The notes: generated by a model not told the origin, from the letters alone. DNA of 64,000 nucleotides from Anseongella ginsenosidimutans (GCF_008033235.1 NZ_CP042432.1:1674001-1738000), one strand, 5' to 3'; numbered from the stretch's first letter, positions 26,698 to 35,769 are shown. Numbers and translations are program-made.

Positions 26698-27810
26698 ATG
26701 AAAGTTGGAGTGTTAACAAGTTCAAGAGCTGATTTTGGTATTTATTCGTCGTTATTGAAACGTATTCAAGAAGATAGTTTTTTTGACTTGGAGATTATTG
26801 CGTTCGGGACTCACCTTTCTAAATTTCATGGATATACTGTTGAACAGATAGTCGAGGCTAGATTTCCGAAAATTTACAAGATTGCTTCGCTGCTTACGAA
26901 CGATGATGAGCATTCGATATCAACTGCATATGGGTTAACTGCGTTAAAATTCTCGGATTTTTGGGCTGATCATATGTATGATTGGGTACTATGCCTGGGA
27001 GATCGGTTTGAAATGGCTGCCGCTGTGCAGGCAGGGATACCATATGATGTAAATTTCGCGCATTTGCATGGTGGAGAAACAACGCTTGGGGCTATTGATA
27101 ATATTTACCGACATCAGATTACGCTGGCCGCAAAGTTACATTTTCCCGCCACTCAACTATTTGCTGAAAGAATTATAGATATTACCGGAAATAAGAAAGG
27201 TATTAATGTTGTTGGTTCCCTATCTATTGATGAAATCGGAAACTTAAATATTCCTGACGAGGATGAATTCAGAAATAGATATAATATTCAAGGTGATTTC
27301 ATCTTGATTACTTTTCATCCAGAAACAGTATCGCCCGAGCGAAACCGTGCGAATGCAAAGGAAATGTATAAAGCTTTGAAAATGCTATCTAAGAATATGA
27401 AGCTTGTTATAACAATGCCTAATGCTGACACGTACGGAACAATATTTCGAGCGAATCTACTTCAATTGAAAAATGAAGAAGCTGATCAGGTTATTTTAAT
27501 TGAAACCTTTGGGAAATTAAATTATTTCGCTGCTATGCGATACTGCACTTTTCTGCTGGGTAACACATCAAGCGGAATTATTGAGGCCGCATCATTTGGG
27601 AAATATGTAATAAATGTAGGAGATAGGCAAAAAGGACGGGCGCAAAGCGGGAATGTCGTAAATACATCGTTTGACGCGAAAGAAATAAATCATGCGGCTT
27701 TGTCGCTCCTGCCTAAAGGGCGCTTTGCAGGAGTTAACATTTATTATAGACCGGGAACCGCAAGGGCGATTTTGGAGTCTTTGAAAAACTTTAACAATGA
27801 GGAGTTATAG
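26698..27810 (+). CDS. legG: Hydrolysing NDP-HexNAc 2-epimerase (NeuC/LegG-like)
   Basis: A 370-residue GT-B-fold epimerase/hydrolase. KVGVLTSSRADFGIYSSLLK is the N-terminal R-A-D/E motif, WVLCLGDRFEMAAAVQAGI the GDR-E motif, and NFAHLHGGETTLGAIDNIYR the H-G-G-E block. FILITFHPETVSPERN gives the H-P-E loop, and LLGNTSSGIIEAASFGKYVI the N-S-S-G-I-x-E motif. It releases NDP and inverts C2 to supply the ManNAc-like substrate of the synthase. The next gene starts within its last 14 bases. Confidence 0.9.
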   Translation: MKVGVLTSSRADFGIYSSLLKRIQEDSFFDLEIIAFGTHLSKFHGYTVEQIVEARFPKIYKIASLLTNDDEHSISTAYGLTALKFSDFWADHMYDWVLCLGDRFEMAAAVQAGIPYDVNFAHLHGGETTLGAIDNIYRHQITLAAKLHFPATQLFAERIIDITGNKKGINVVGSLSIDEIGNLNIPDEDEFRNRYNIQGDFILITFHPETVSPERNRANAKEMYKALKMLSKNMKLVITMPNADTYGTIFRANLLQLKNEEADQVILIETFGKLNYFAAMRYCTFLLGNTSSGIIEAASFGKYVINVGDRQKGRAQSGNVVNTSFDAKEINHAALSLLPKGRFAGVNIYYRPGTARAILESLKNFNNEEL

Positions 27811-28843
27811 AGATCATTTAATCCTACGGGGCACAACAATTCTACAGGCACTCATCCGCTTGGATGAACTTGCAAAAGACGCAATACTATTCGTAGTGGA
27901 TGGAAACGATACTTTAATAGGTTCTTTAACTGATGGTGATGTAAGAAGGGGTTTGATCAAAGGGCTATCCACGTCATGCCGCGTTGACGAAATTATTCAA
28001 GCTAATCCCAAATTTTTAAGAAAGGGGGAAACTGATATCGATCAGGTTATCGAATATAGGGAAAAAAACTTTAGAGTATTACCAATACTAAATAAGGAAA
28101 ATAAGGTTGTAAATGTGGTTAATTTTAGAGAAACACGATCTTATCTTCCTATTGACGCGGTAGTAATGGCGGGCGGGCGAGGTCAACGCTTAACGCCCTT
28201 AACAGATACTATTCCCAAACCTTTGTTAAGAGTAGGGGACAAACCTATTATGGAGTACAATGTTGATCGATTGGCTCTTTATGGAATAGACGATTTTTGG
28301 TTTTCCGTCAAGTACCTTGGAGACCAGATTAAAACATACTTCGCGGACGGTGCCAGGAAAAATATTCAAATACAGTATGTATGGGAAGACGAACCGCTGG
28401 GTACAATAGGAGCGGTATCTAAAATAAAAGACTTCACACACGATTATGTGCTAGTTACAAATTCGGATATACTTACCAATCTGGATTATGAGCATTTTTT
28501 TCTGGATTTTATAAAGAATGAAGCAGATTTTGCGGTTGTAACTATACCTTATTCCGTTAATGTGCCATATGCGGTTTTGGAGACCAATAATGGACATATT
28601 GTAAGCTTCAAAGAAAAGCCCACCTATACATATTATTCCAATGGCGGGATATATTTAATGAAAAGGGAAGTATTAAAGCATTTGCCTCAAAATACTTTTT
28701 TCAATGCGACTGATCTTATGGAAAAACTATTGGTAGAAAATCATAAGATTATTTCTTATCCTTTAGCCGGTTACTGGCTAGATATAGGAAAACCTGAAGA
28801 TTTTGAGAAAGCTCAGGTGGATATTAACAAAATAAAATTTTAA
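27797..28843 (+). CDS. ptmE: CBS-domain nucleotidyltransferase, PtmE-like (GlcN-1-P guanylyltransferase)
   Basis: A 348-residue fusion. Residues 10-115 are a CBS pair (AILFVVDGNDTLIGSLTDGD, FRVLPILNKENKVVNVVNF). Residues 117-345 form a nucleotidyltransferase with VVMAGGRGQRLTPLTDTIPK, LLRVGDKPIMEYNVDRL, VTNSDILTNLDYEHFF and AGYWLDIGKPEDFEKA. In Campylobacter the enzyme with this architecture makes GDP-glucosamine for legionaminic acid. Its presence supports a GDP-linked route here. It overlaps both neighbours (14 bases upstream, TAATG downstream), so it is firmly part of the operon. Confidence 0.85.
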   Translation: MRSYRDHLILRGTTILQALIRLDELAKDAILFVVDGNDTLIGSLTDGDVRRGLIKGLSTSCRVDEIIQANPKFLRKGETDIDQVIEYREKNFRVLPILNKENKVVNVVNFRETRSYLPIDAVVMAGGRGQRLTPLTDTIPKPLLRVGDKPIMEYNVDRLALYGIDDFWFSVKYLGDQIKTYFADGARKNIQIQYVWEDEPLGTIGAVSKIKDFTHDYVLVTNSDILTNLDYEHFFLDFIKNEADFAVVTIPYSVNVPYAVLETNNGHIVSFKEKPTYTYYSNGGIYLMKREVLKHLPQNTFFNATDLMEKLLVENHKIISYPLAGYWLDIGKPEDFEKAQVDINKIKF

Positions 28844-29904
28844 TGCTACCAAGTAATAAACCTTACCTTATCGGCGAAACCGCCTTCCATCATCAAGGTG
28901 ATGAGTTATTTTTACGGGAATTGATTGATCATGGCGCGAATGCAAAGGCGAATGCAATCAAATTCCATTTATTGTTAGACTTGGATGATTACATGATTAA
29001 AACCCATGACGCCTATCACATTTTGCAAGAATGGATGCTAACGGAAAGCCAATGGGAGAATGTCATTGCCTATAACTCTGAGAAGGGCTTGGATAGCATT
29101 TTATTGTGTAATGATTTAAAGTCTATTGAGTTTGCGGTTAAGCTAGAAAGCGACTCGCTTAAGGCGATTGAACTTCATGCCACAGGCCTAAATGATTATT
29201 TTCTATTAAAAAAAGCTTCGGAGTTTGATAAAACTGTTATTCTCGGTATCGGAGGGTCTTCAATTGACGAAATTAGCTATGCGATAGAGATGTTAAAATC
29301 TTTAGGTAAAGATGATATTTTTTTAATGTACGGGTTCCAAAATTACCCTACCAGATATGAAAATATCAACCTAAAGAAGATGATTAAATTACAAAATCTG
29401 TTCGCTCTTCCAGTCGGATATGCCGACCATACAGATCCAAGTGATGAGTTTAATGAGATCGTTTCTATACTAGGAATTCCCATGGGAATTAATGTCTGCG
29501 AAAAGCATTTTACACATGTATTCGGCGAGAAGCGAATTGACTCCCAATCAGCGGTGAGCATGGAGCAGTTTGCAAAAATACGTAAAATGATGGATGCAGC
29601 ATGGACTGCTGCTGGAGACGGAATACTAAAAATGTCTGAGGCCGAGTTAAGTTATGGAAACACAGGTCCGATGAAAAAGGCTATTGTTGCAAGCACACCT
29701 ATAAAAAAAGGTGAAATCATTACCCTTGCCAAAATAGCTTTTAAGCGGACCAATGAAAGTACTTATATTTTACAAAAGTTCTTGCCTCAACTGTTGGGCG
29801 CAATAGCATCTAAGGATATAGAACAAGATGAGTTTATCGATTTCGCGAACGTGATTTATAAGTTCCAGAAAACAGATTTTGGTCAATTTAGCGCAAATAA
29901 ATGA
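28843..29904 (+). CDS. Second, divergent NeuB-family protein
   Basis: A 353-residue NeuB homologue with TIM barrel and C-terminal SAF domain (AIVASTPIKKGEIITLAKIA). Retained: the N-terminal Glu (YLIGETAFHHQGD), the Lys of AIKFHLLLD, and the metal-type histidines in VGYADHTDPSDEF and CEKHFTHVFGEKR. Changed against the LegI-like paralogue: MVKIPSGE becomes IELHATGL, LSTGM becomes ILGIGGSS, CNTEYPTP becomes FQNYPTRY. Several PEP- or sugar-contacting residues are therefore replaced. It may use another substrate, form a hetero-oligomer, or be non-catalytic. Coupled to both neighbours (TAATG, ATGA). Confidence 0.8.
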   Translation: MLPSNKPYLIGETAFHHQGDELFLRELIDHGANAKANAIKFHLLLDLDDYMIKTHDAYHILQEWMLTESQWENVIAYNSEKGLDSILLCNDLKSIEFAVKLESDSLKAIELHATGLNDYFLLKKASEFDKTVILGIGGSSIDEISYAIEMLKSLGKDDIFLMYGFQNYPTRYENINLKKMIKLQNLFALPVGYADHTDPSDEFNEIVSILGIPMGINVCEKHFTHVFGEKRIDSQSAVSMEQFAKIRKMMDAAWTAAGDGILKMSEAELSYGNTGPMKKAIVASTPIKKGEIITLAKIAFKRTNESTYILQKFLPQLLGAIASKDIEQDEFIDFANVIYKFQKTDFGQFSANK

Positions 29905-30734
29905 AAATAGGATACTTTATTACCGCTCGATTGAAGAGCAGCCGATTGAAGCAAAAAGTAATACTGCCGTTAAATAATTTAAACGTCATTGAACATGTAA
30001 TTCGTCGATGTCAGCTAGTAAGTGGTATCGAAGGTGTCGTCATGTGTACTTCGACAAATTCTCAGGATGCTTTGCTATATGATTACGCATTAAAACATCA
30101 AATAAAGTTCTTTCCGGGATCAGAACATGATGTGTTGGCCAGACTACTGGATGCGGCTAAATATTACGGGTTTGACGCGTTTTTAAGCATTACAGCCGAT
30201 AACCCTTTGCACTCGCCGCATATTGCAAATATCATTGTCGATTGGGTTAGAAGAGAACCATCAGATTTTGTTTTTACTTCAGGGGTTCCCATCGGGCTTG
30301 CGCCATATTTTATCACGACGAAAGCTCTTGAAGTTGCTGTTGAGATGAAAAAGGAAAGTGACACTGAAATTTGGGGGCCATTTGTTAACAGGCCGGATTT
30401 TTTTAATATTGGATACCTTGATATTAAGACGGCTTTGTTCGCGCCTAACATTCGGTTAACTTGTGATTACTTAGAAGATTATTTTTTATTAGAAGATATA
30501 TATAGGCATTTCATCCCTGGGTATTGCCCAAGCTTGTTTGAGATTGCAAGGTTGATCCAGGAAGAGAAAGTTGTGCTACAGAATTTACAAGTTGAACAAA
30601 GAACCGTAGACGATCTCGTTTTGGAAAAAATAAATGACAACTTTGAAGCAAACAAAAGGCGGGGAGAGGAAATAGCGAAAAATATTGGCTTGATTTTGCG
30701 TCCCGGAAAAAGAAAATTGGAGATAACATTATGA
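29901..30734 (+). CDS. SpsF-type cytidylyltransferase (candidate CMP-nonulosonate synthetase)
   Basis: A 277-residue CTP_transf_3-like protein. MKIGYFITARLKSSRLKQKV is the SpsF-style nucleotide-binding loop with R and K, MCTSTNSQDALLYDYA follows, and LSITADNPLHSPHIANIIVD supplies the metal-binding Asp. Nonulosonic acid operons need a CMP-transferase, and this is the only candidate here. It lacks the usual NeuA/LegF P-A-R-x-G-S-K opening, so the assignment rests on fold and context. It overlaps both neighbours by ATGA. Confidence 0.7.
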   Translation: MKIGYFITARLKSSRLKQKVILPLNNLNVIEHVIRRCQLVSGIEGVVMCTSTNSQDALLYDYALKHQIKFFPGSEHDVLARLLDAAKYYGFDAFLSITADNPLHSPHIANIIVDWVRREPSDFVFTSGVPIGLAPYFITTKALEVAVEMKKESDTEIWGPFVNRPDFFNIGYLDIKTALFAPNIRLTCDYLEDYFLLEDIYRHFIPGYCPSLFEIARLIQEEKVVLQNLQVEQRTVDDLVLEKINDNFEANKRRGEEIAKNIGLILRPGKRKLEITL

Positions 30735-31186
30735 TTTTTGACGAGATAAAGAACGCAAGCTTTTACTACAATCTTCACCCATACATAAGAGAAGGGTTGG
30801 AATTTTTGATTAATCATGACGATCTAATGAATCTTGCCGTAGGTAAACAAGATATTGACGGCGATAATGTTTTTGCTTTGGTGCAAGAATATCAGACCAA
30901 AGAATTTAACGAGGAAATGTGGGAAGCACATAGAAAATACTATGATCTTCAATTTGTTGTTGATGGTGTTGAGAACATTGCAATTTCTCATATCAACGAT
31001 ATTTCTCCACGAACAGAATATAACGTCGGTGATGACTATCGTTTATTCAAGGGTATAGGTGCCAAAATAAAAGTCACAAGAGGTCAGTTTTTACTACTTT
31101 CACCCAAAGATGTTCATCAACCTGGGTTAATAGCTACAGAACCTGGACACGTAAAAAAGATAGTTCTCAAAATTCGCATCGAATAA
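30731..31186 (+). CDS. YhcH/YjgK/YiaL-family cupin protein
   Basis: A 151-residue double-stranded beta-helix protein. WEAHRKYYDLQFVVDGVENI, with the E-x-H-x-x-x-x-D-x-Q pattern, and the later LLLSPKDVHQPGLIATEPG give the metal-binding His/Glu set of the family. In E. coli yhcH lies in the sialic acid operon, and the family is suspected to process the ring form of acidic sugars. Here it ends the nonulosonate block and is coupled to the cytidylyltransferase gene by ATGA. The exact reaction is uncertain. Confidence 0.82.
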   Translation: MIFDEIKNASFYYNLHPYIREGLEFLINHDDLMNLAVGKQDIDGDNVFALVQEYQTKEFNEEMWEAHRKYYDLQFVVDGVENIAISHINDISPRTEYNVGDDYRLFKGIGAKIKVTRGQFLLLSPKDVHQPGLIATEPGHVKKIVLKIRIE

Positions 31187-31198
31187 GCAGCGGTATAG

Positions 31199-32629
31199 AT
31201 GACGAATAATCTTCTTAGGCACTCTGCTATTTATTCATTCTTTACCCTTCTGCAAAGAGGTTTAAGTTTTTTTTTGCTTCCTCTTTATACGATTTACCTT
31301 ACGAAAGATCAGTACGGAATTATAAGCCTATTCATGGCGGGCATTCCTTTTTTTGTGCTAATTGCAGGTCTATCCATTCGAGGAAGTACGGCATTTTATT
31401 ATCAGGAATATAAAAGTAAAACTAAGTATTTGCGGCTGTTATTAGGTTCTAATGTGGCAGTACTAATGATATTTAGCGGGCTGATATTCGCTATAATGTT
31501 AATATTTAGTGGGGCGTTCATAACTGTGTTTTTTCGAGGTGTAAACCCCTATCCTACGTTCTTTCTTGCTTGCGTTAGTATTTTGTTGCAACCACTATAT
31601 TATTTCTATCAGTCATATTTAAAAGCAAAAGAACGTGCGTTCAAATCGTCAATGTATGATCTTTTATACTTTGTTATTCTGATTGGGCTAAATCTATATT
31701 TTATTTTAATAAGAGATAAGCAAGCCAATGGAGTATTAATGGCAATGGCAATTAGCAATCTAGTAATGTTTATGATTGCCTTAGCAGACATGTGGGGAAA
31801 TATTTCTCTGAATTTAAATCTTTCTCTTATTAAGAAAACCTTAAAATATTCCTTGCCAATACTGCCCCACAACTTATTTAGTTGGGCAATGAATTTGTCG
31901 GATAGAATTATTCTCAATCGCTTAACCTCGCTTGAAATTGTAGCAATTTTTGATATAGGGTCGCAATTCGGAAAAGTATTAAGCATAGTAACTTTAGGAG
32001 TAAATGCCGCTTATACCCCATGGTTTTTCCAACAGGTGAAAGCTGATTATATTGACAAGAACAAACTGGCGGTCGTTGCGGAAAGCCTTACATTGGTTTA
32101 TATATTATTTGCAGCAATTATGAGCTGGCTAGCTCCTGAACTACTTTTAGCAATATCGAAATCTCAGTATGGCGAGTCATGGAAGATAGTTCCTTACGTA
32201 TCGTTTGCTTTTGCTGTTAATGGCTTCTACTATTGCTTTAGTTCGGTTTTTTTTTTAGATCATACTAGGTATCTTTTTAGACTTTCAATCTTCGGCGCTG
32301 CATTCAATATAGCGTTGAATTTTTTATTAATTCCTTTTTATGGATTTTTAGGAGCTGCGATTGCCTGCTTAATTTCAAGGGTGATATTTTGCATTGTGTC
32401 CTTTTACTATAGTCAAAGGATCTTTTATATACCATATCGCGTTTTGAACATTGTTAGCTTTTTTTTCGCGGGTTTTTTGTTGACAACTTTGATGTTTTTA
32501 ACTGAGCCCTTATATCAAGACGTTTCCTTAGTTAAGAGGATATTGGCAAAATGTATTATGCTCGCAGGCATCGGTACGCCAATTTTATTATGGCATTGGA
32601 GGAAAGTGCGCGCCGCTATAAAGAAGTAG
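31199..32629 (+). CDS. Wzx-type lipid-linked oligosaccharide flippase
   Basis: A 476-residue membrane protein with about fourteen hydrophobic helices. The N-terminus LLRHSAIYSFFTLLQRGLSF and the first-helix-pair pattern FLLPLYTIYLTKDQYGIISL are characteristic of polysaccharide transporters of the MOP superfamily. NLSDRIILNRLTSLEIVAIF is the usual mid-protein R-x-x-L segment. It would move the undecaprenyl-linked repeat to the periplasm for the polymerase at 33987. This is the only flippase in the window. Confidence 0.9.
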   Translation: MTNNLLRHSAIYSFFTLLQRGLSFFLLPLYTIYLTKDQYGIISLFMAGIPFFVLIAGLSIRGSTAFYYQEYKSKTKYLRLLLGSNVAVLMIFSGLIFAIMLIFSGAFITVFFRGVNPYPTFFLACVSILLQPLYYFYQSYLKAKERAFKSSMYDLLYFVILIGLNLYFILIRDKQANGVLMAMAISNLVMFMIALADMWGNISLNLNLSLIKKTLKYSLPILPHNLFSWAMNLSDRIILNRLTSLEIVAIFDIGSQFGKVLSIVTLGVNAAYTPWFFQQVKADYIDKNKLAVVAESLTLVYILFAAIMSWLAPELLLAISKSQYGESWKIVPYVSFAFAVNGFYYCFSSVFFLDHTRYLFRLSIFGAAFNIALNFLLIPFYGFLGAAIACLISRVIFCIVSFYYSQRIFYIPYRVLNIVSFFFAGFLLTTLMFLTEPLYQDVSLVKRILAKCIMLAGIGTPILLWHWRKVRAAIKK

Positions 32630-33987
32630 TTTCCAAACGACCCCAACTAGTTTTCATGGTCAAGAAGAAGAATCTCAGAGATATTGAACAGAATCATCGA
32701 GTAAAAGATATAAAAGTTCGAAAGATACCGATTTGGATATTTCTTAGACAGAAAATTCATTTGGAGTTAATTCGAAGTCAATACGGCTATGATTCCCATT
32801 TGAGGACAAAGAACTTATTACATTTATTAGGTAGCTTTTTTTGGGGCTTACCAAATTGGTTTAAGACTAGAAATATTGATTATATATTTTTTAACAATGC
32901 GGATAAACGCGTGAGTCTTAACGATAAATATTTCGATATTTTTTTTGATGCTATTGCGGATAATGTCGGTCAAAGGAAATGTTTTTTTATTGAATGGGCT
33001 ATTACAAAACATTTTCCGGTTCGCAGTACCTACTCCTCAAATGTAGTTTCTGATCTTCCCGTAAAGTTGATATCAACAGTATTGGCCAGGTTAATGGGAT
33101 TCTTAAAAATAGAAGGAGATGAGGTTTTGCGAAAGATTAACCAGGAATACGGCCTCGCAATAAATTATGAAAAACTTGGTAAGCGGTTTTTAGCCGAATA
33201 CTATGTCTACAGCCTTATTTTTAAGTTTATTAAGCCCAAAGCTATATTCGTTTTGTGCTATTACTCACGAAGCAGTATTGTAAAAGCCGCTAAAGATCTT
33301 GGGATAAGAGTTATAGAAGCTCAACATGGTTATGTGGGCAATAGTCATCAATTTTATAGGAGCGAACATGACTTCTACGACTTTTTTCCCGATGATTTTA
33401 TTTCATTCGGCGAATATGAAAAGGGATGTAGAACGGCGGATTTCATTTTTAAGGAAAACCAAATACATCCAGTCGGCAGCTTTTGGCTAGAACATGTAAG
33501 AAATACATCAGAGAGCGAGGAGCTAAAAGAGTTCGTACGTAAGTATAGCAAGGTCTTTTGTGTGACACTTCAGGGGGTTAAAGAACGAAAGGTTCTGCAG
33601 TGGGTAAAGCGGCAAGCAATACGAAATCCAACTTTTTTATTTGTGGTGCGACCTAAATATCCTAACAGGCTTTACGGGAATTATCTGTCGGAGAACGTGG
33701 TGGTGCTTCCGAAGTATAACATTTATGAAATTCTAAAGTATTCGGATTACAATATAACAATATATTCAACAACAGCGATAGAAGCTAGTTTTTTTAATGT
33801 TAAAACGCTTTTCTATAATATCAATAATTTAAGCACACAGTATTTCGAACCTGAGAAGATTTATTCAAGTGTTATAGAGGAAGATGAAGATCTTACTGCT
33901 TTACATTTAGAAACACAGGATCATATTAGGGCTAATTACTTTCGGGAAGGGTACCTAACGAACATCAAGCATTTCAATATTGTATAA
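32590..33987 (+). CDS. Putative GT-B capsule glycosyltransferase
   Basis: The open frame starts at 32551. ATGs at 32590 or 32656 are likelier starts: the first overlaps the flippase gene by 40 bases, the second follows its stop. Residues in the C-terminal half resemble capsule-type GT-B enzymes (CDP-glycerol transferase/polysialyltransferase-like fold): VIEAQHGYVGNSHQFY, IHPVGSFWLEHV, FLFVVRPKYPNRLYG and YNITIYSTTAIEASFFNVKT. The S-T-x-x-x-E-A pattern is the usual donor-site motif. Position after the nonulosonate genes makes it the candidate transferase for the CMP-activated sugar, but this is inference. Confidence 0.6.
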   Translation: MALEESARRYKEVVSKRPQLVFMVKKKNLRDIEQNHRVKDIKVRKIPIWIFLRQKIHLELIRSQYGYDSHLRTKNLLHLLGSFFWGLPNWFKTRNIDYIFFNNADKRVSLNDKYFDIFFDAIADNVGQRKCFFIEWAITKHFPVRSTYSSNVVSDLPVKLISTVLARLMGFLKIEGDEVLRKINQEYGLAINYEKLGKRFLAEYYVYSLIFKFIKPKAIFVLCYYSRSSIVKAAKDLGIRVIEAQHGYVGNSHQFYRSEHDFYDFFPDDFISFGEYEKGCRTADFIFKENQIHPVGSFWLEHVRNTSESEELKEFVRKYSKVFCVTLQGVKERKVLQWVKRQAIRNPTFLFVVRPKYPNRLYGNYLSENVVVLPKYNIYEILKYSDYNITIYSTTAIEASFFNVKTLFYNINNLSTQYFEPEKIYSSVIEEDEDLTALHLETQDHIRANYFREGYLTNIKHFNIV

Positions 33988-35219
33988 TGCATAAAGTAAT
34001 ATTTGTATTGCTAATAATTCAACCCTTTGTCAATAAGCTTACACTCAAGGCGGGTGTTCCGTTTGATATATACAATGAGCTTATCAGTCTAGTGGTATTT
34101 TTTCTATTTGTCTATCGGTTTTTTAAAAATCATAAGGTTAATCGGAACTATCTTTATATACTATATATAGTTCTTTATATGGTTTTCGTCACCATTCTTC
34201 GTCGAAATGGCGGGCTCAGTTATGTCCAGATTTTGCTCTACTTACAGTTTTTCTTTTATTTTCTGTATTTCTATAGTTTTTCCCCCTATGTGAAAGAACG
34301 AATGATTAGAGACATAAAAGTGCTTTTGGATTATGTAGTTGTTGTAATTATTGCGTTTACGTTCTACGAGGTTTATTTTTCCAGCGATGTTCGAAATTTT
34401 TTTGGGGTTTCTAACTTCAATCGAGGCATTGGAAATTTTTATTTGGTGTCTATTTTCGGATCCGGGCCTAGTCTTGCAAGTTTTATGTCCCTTTACGTGA
34501 TATATTGGTTTTATTATCACAAAGTATTGAGTCATAAAAACAATGTAAGACAAAGTGTATTATTGTATTTGTCCGTGATAATATGTCTATTATCGTTTTC
34601 CCGAAAGGAAGTGCTTTTGTTAAGTTCGTTTTTTGTGTTTTTCCCCTATTCCATCAAGTCTAAGTTGCAACGGACATTGAAAATTATCGTTGCGGCGGTT
34701 GTTGTGTGCGCTGGGCTTTTTATATACTACCAAGAGTTTTTTCAAGAAGCAAATGAAGTAGCAATGACCGATGATTATGTCAGATGGCAAATATTGCAGT
34801 ATTCTGTCGACGTTTTTGATAAATATGCACCATTCGGCTCCGGCCCAGGAACATTTGGTTCTCAAATGTCACTTCAGCAGACGCATGTATATAATGAGTT
34901 TAATATAGGTCGACGAATCCTTGGCGATGGTTTAGCGAATCGAGGCCCAATATACGATGTGTTTCTATTCACATTTATAGCTGAAATTGGAATCGGGTTT
35001 TTACTGTATGGTGCATTTTTTCTGAAGCTTGCGAGATCTGTCATTTTAAAAGAAGGCAGGGCGAAACGTTTCATTGTACGTTTTCTAGTTTTTTATCTGT
35101 TTATTATGAGCATGTTTACCCCTGTTTTAATGAATTCTTTTGGATTTCTTTTGGCTTCCACTTTAGGGGTGTTTGTGACAATCATCGGTACGAAAAGGTT
35201 CAGTAGTGAGTATGCATAG
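33987..35219 (+). CDS. Second Wzy-like polymerase / O-antigen ligase-family protein
   Basis: A 410-residue protein with about ten membrane helices and a large periplasmic loop (about residues 255-325, containing PFGSGPGTFGSQMS and RRILGDGLANRGPIYD). FSRKEVLLLSSFFVFFPY matches the S-R-x-x-x-L helix start of O-antigen ligase-type proteins, and the G-x-G-P-G-T-F loop is typical of Wzy/WaaL relatives. It is distinct from the polymerase-like gene at 4253 and much more AT-rich. The start overlaps the previous stop (TAATG). It likely polymerises the nonulosonate-containing repeat. Confidence 0.8.
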   Translation: MHKVIFVLLIIQPFVNKLTLKAGVPFDIYNELISLVVFFLFVYRFFKNHKVNRNYLYILYIVLYMVFVTILRRNGGLSYVQILLYLQFFFYFLYFYSFSPYVKERMIRDIKVLLDYVVVVIIAFTFYEVYFSSDVRNFFGVSNFNRGIGNFYLVSIFGSGPSLASFMSLYVIYWFYYHKVLSHKNNVRQSVLLYLSVIICLLSFSRKEVLLLSSFFVFFPYSIKSKLQRTLKIIVAAVVVCAGLFIYYQEFFQEANEVAMTDDYVRWQILQYSVDVFDKYAPFGSGPGTFGSQMSLQQTHVYNEFNIGRRILGDGLANRGPIYDVFLFTFIAEIGIGFLLYGAFFLKLARSVILKEGRAKRFIVRFLVFYLFIMSMFTPVLMNSFGFLLASTLGVFVTIIGTKRFSSEYA

Positions 35220-35724
35220 GTTGAAATTATTTTTATACTATTTTATCATATCTAAACTTCCTCATTCAAGGCTTTTAATGGTGTCAAACCGCATTCGTGT
35301 GTGGTATATATCAAAAATCTTAAAGATTGCACAGAATGATAAAAATTCAAAGTTTGAAAATGGGATATATATATCTAATGCTCGAACACTTAAAATTGGT
35401 GCCTATGTTAGAATTAATGAAAATGTATTCCTTCAGGGCAAGATCACAATAGGTAGTTATGTTATGATTGCTCCAAATGTGGCGATTTACAGTTCAACCC
35501 ATATTTACAATGATAAAACAATTCCTATGGTACTTAGCGGCAGTACGGTACCCAAAGAAGTGACAATTCACGATGATGTATGGGTTGGTAGAGGGGCAAT
35601 TATTATGCCCGGTATAACTGTTGGAAGAGGAGCGATAATAGGTGCGAACGCTGTTGTAACCAAAGACGTTGAAGAATATACAATTGTCGGAGGAGTGCCG
35701 GCAAAGATTTTGAAAAAACGATAA
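35212..35724 (+). CDS. Hexapeptide-repeat O-acetyltransferase (MAT/WbbJ-like)
   Basis: A protein of about 170 residues with left-handed beta-helix repeats: GAYVRINENVFLQGKITIGS, YVMIAPNVAIYSSTHIY (catalytic His in S-T-H), VTIHDDVWVGRGAIIMPGIT and VGRGAIIGANAVVTKDV, ending in VGGVPAKILKKR. ATG 35212 lies two codons after an in-frame GTG at 35206; both overlap the polymerase gene end. It probably O-acetylates a sugar of the repeat unit. Confidence 0.87.
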   Translation: MHRLKLFLYYFIISKLPHSRLLMVSNRIRVWYISKILKIAQNDKNSKFENGIYISNARTLKIGAYVRINENVFLQGKITIGSYVMIAPNVAIYSSTHIYNDKTIPMVLSGSTVPKEVTIHDDVWVGRGAIIMPGITVGRGAIIGANAVVTKDVEEYTIVGGVPAKILKKR

Positions 35725-35769
35725 TTTTATTGATATGGTACTATTATAATCAACTGAATTGAGTAATAT

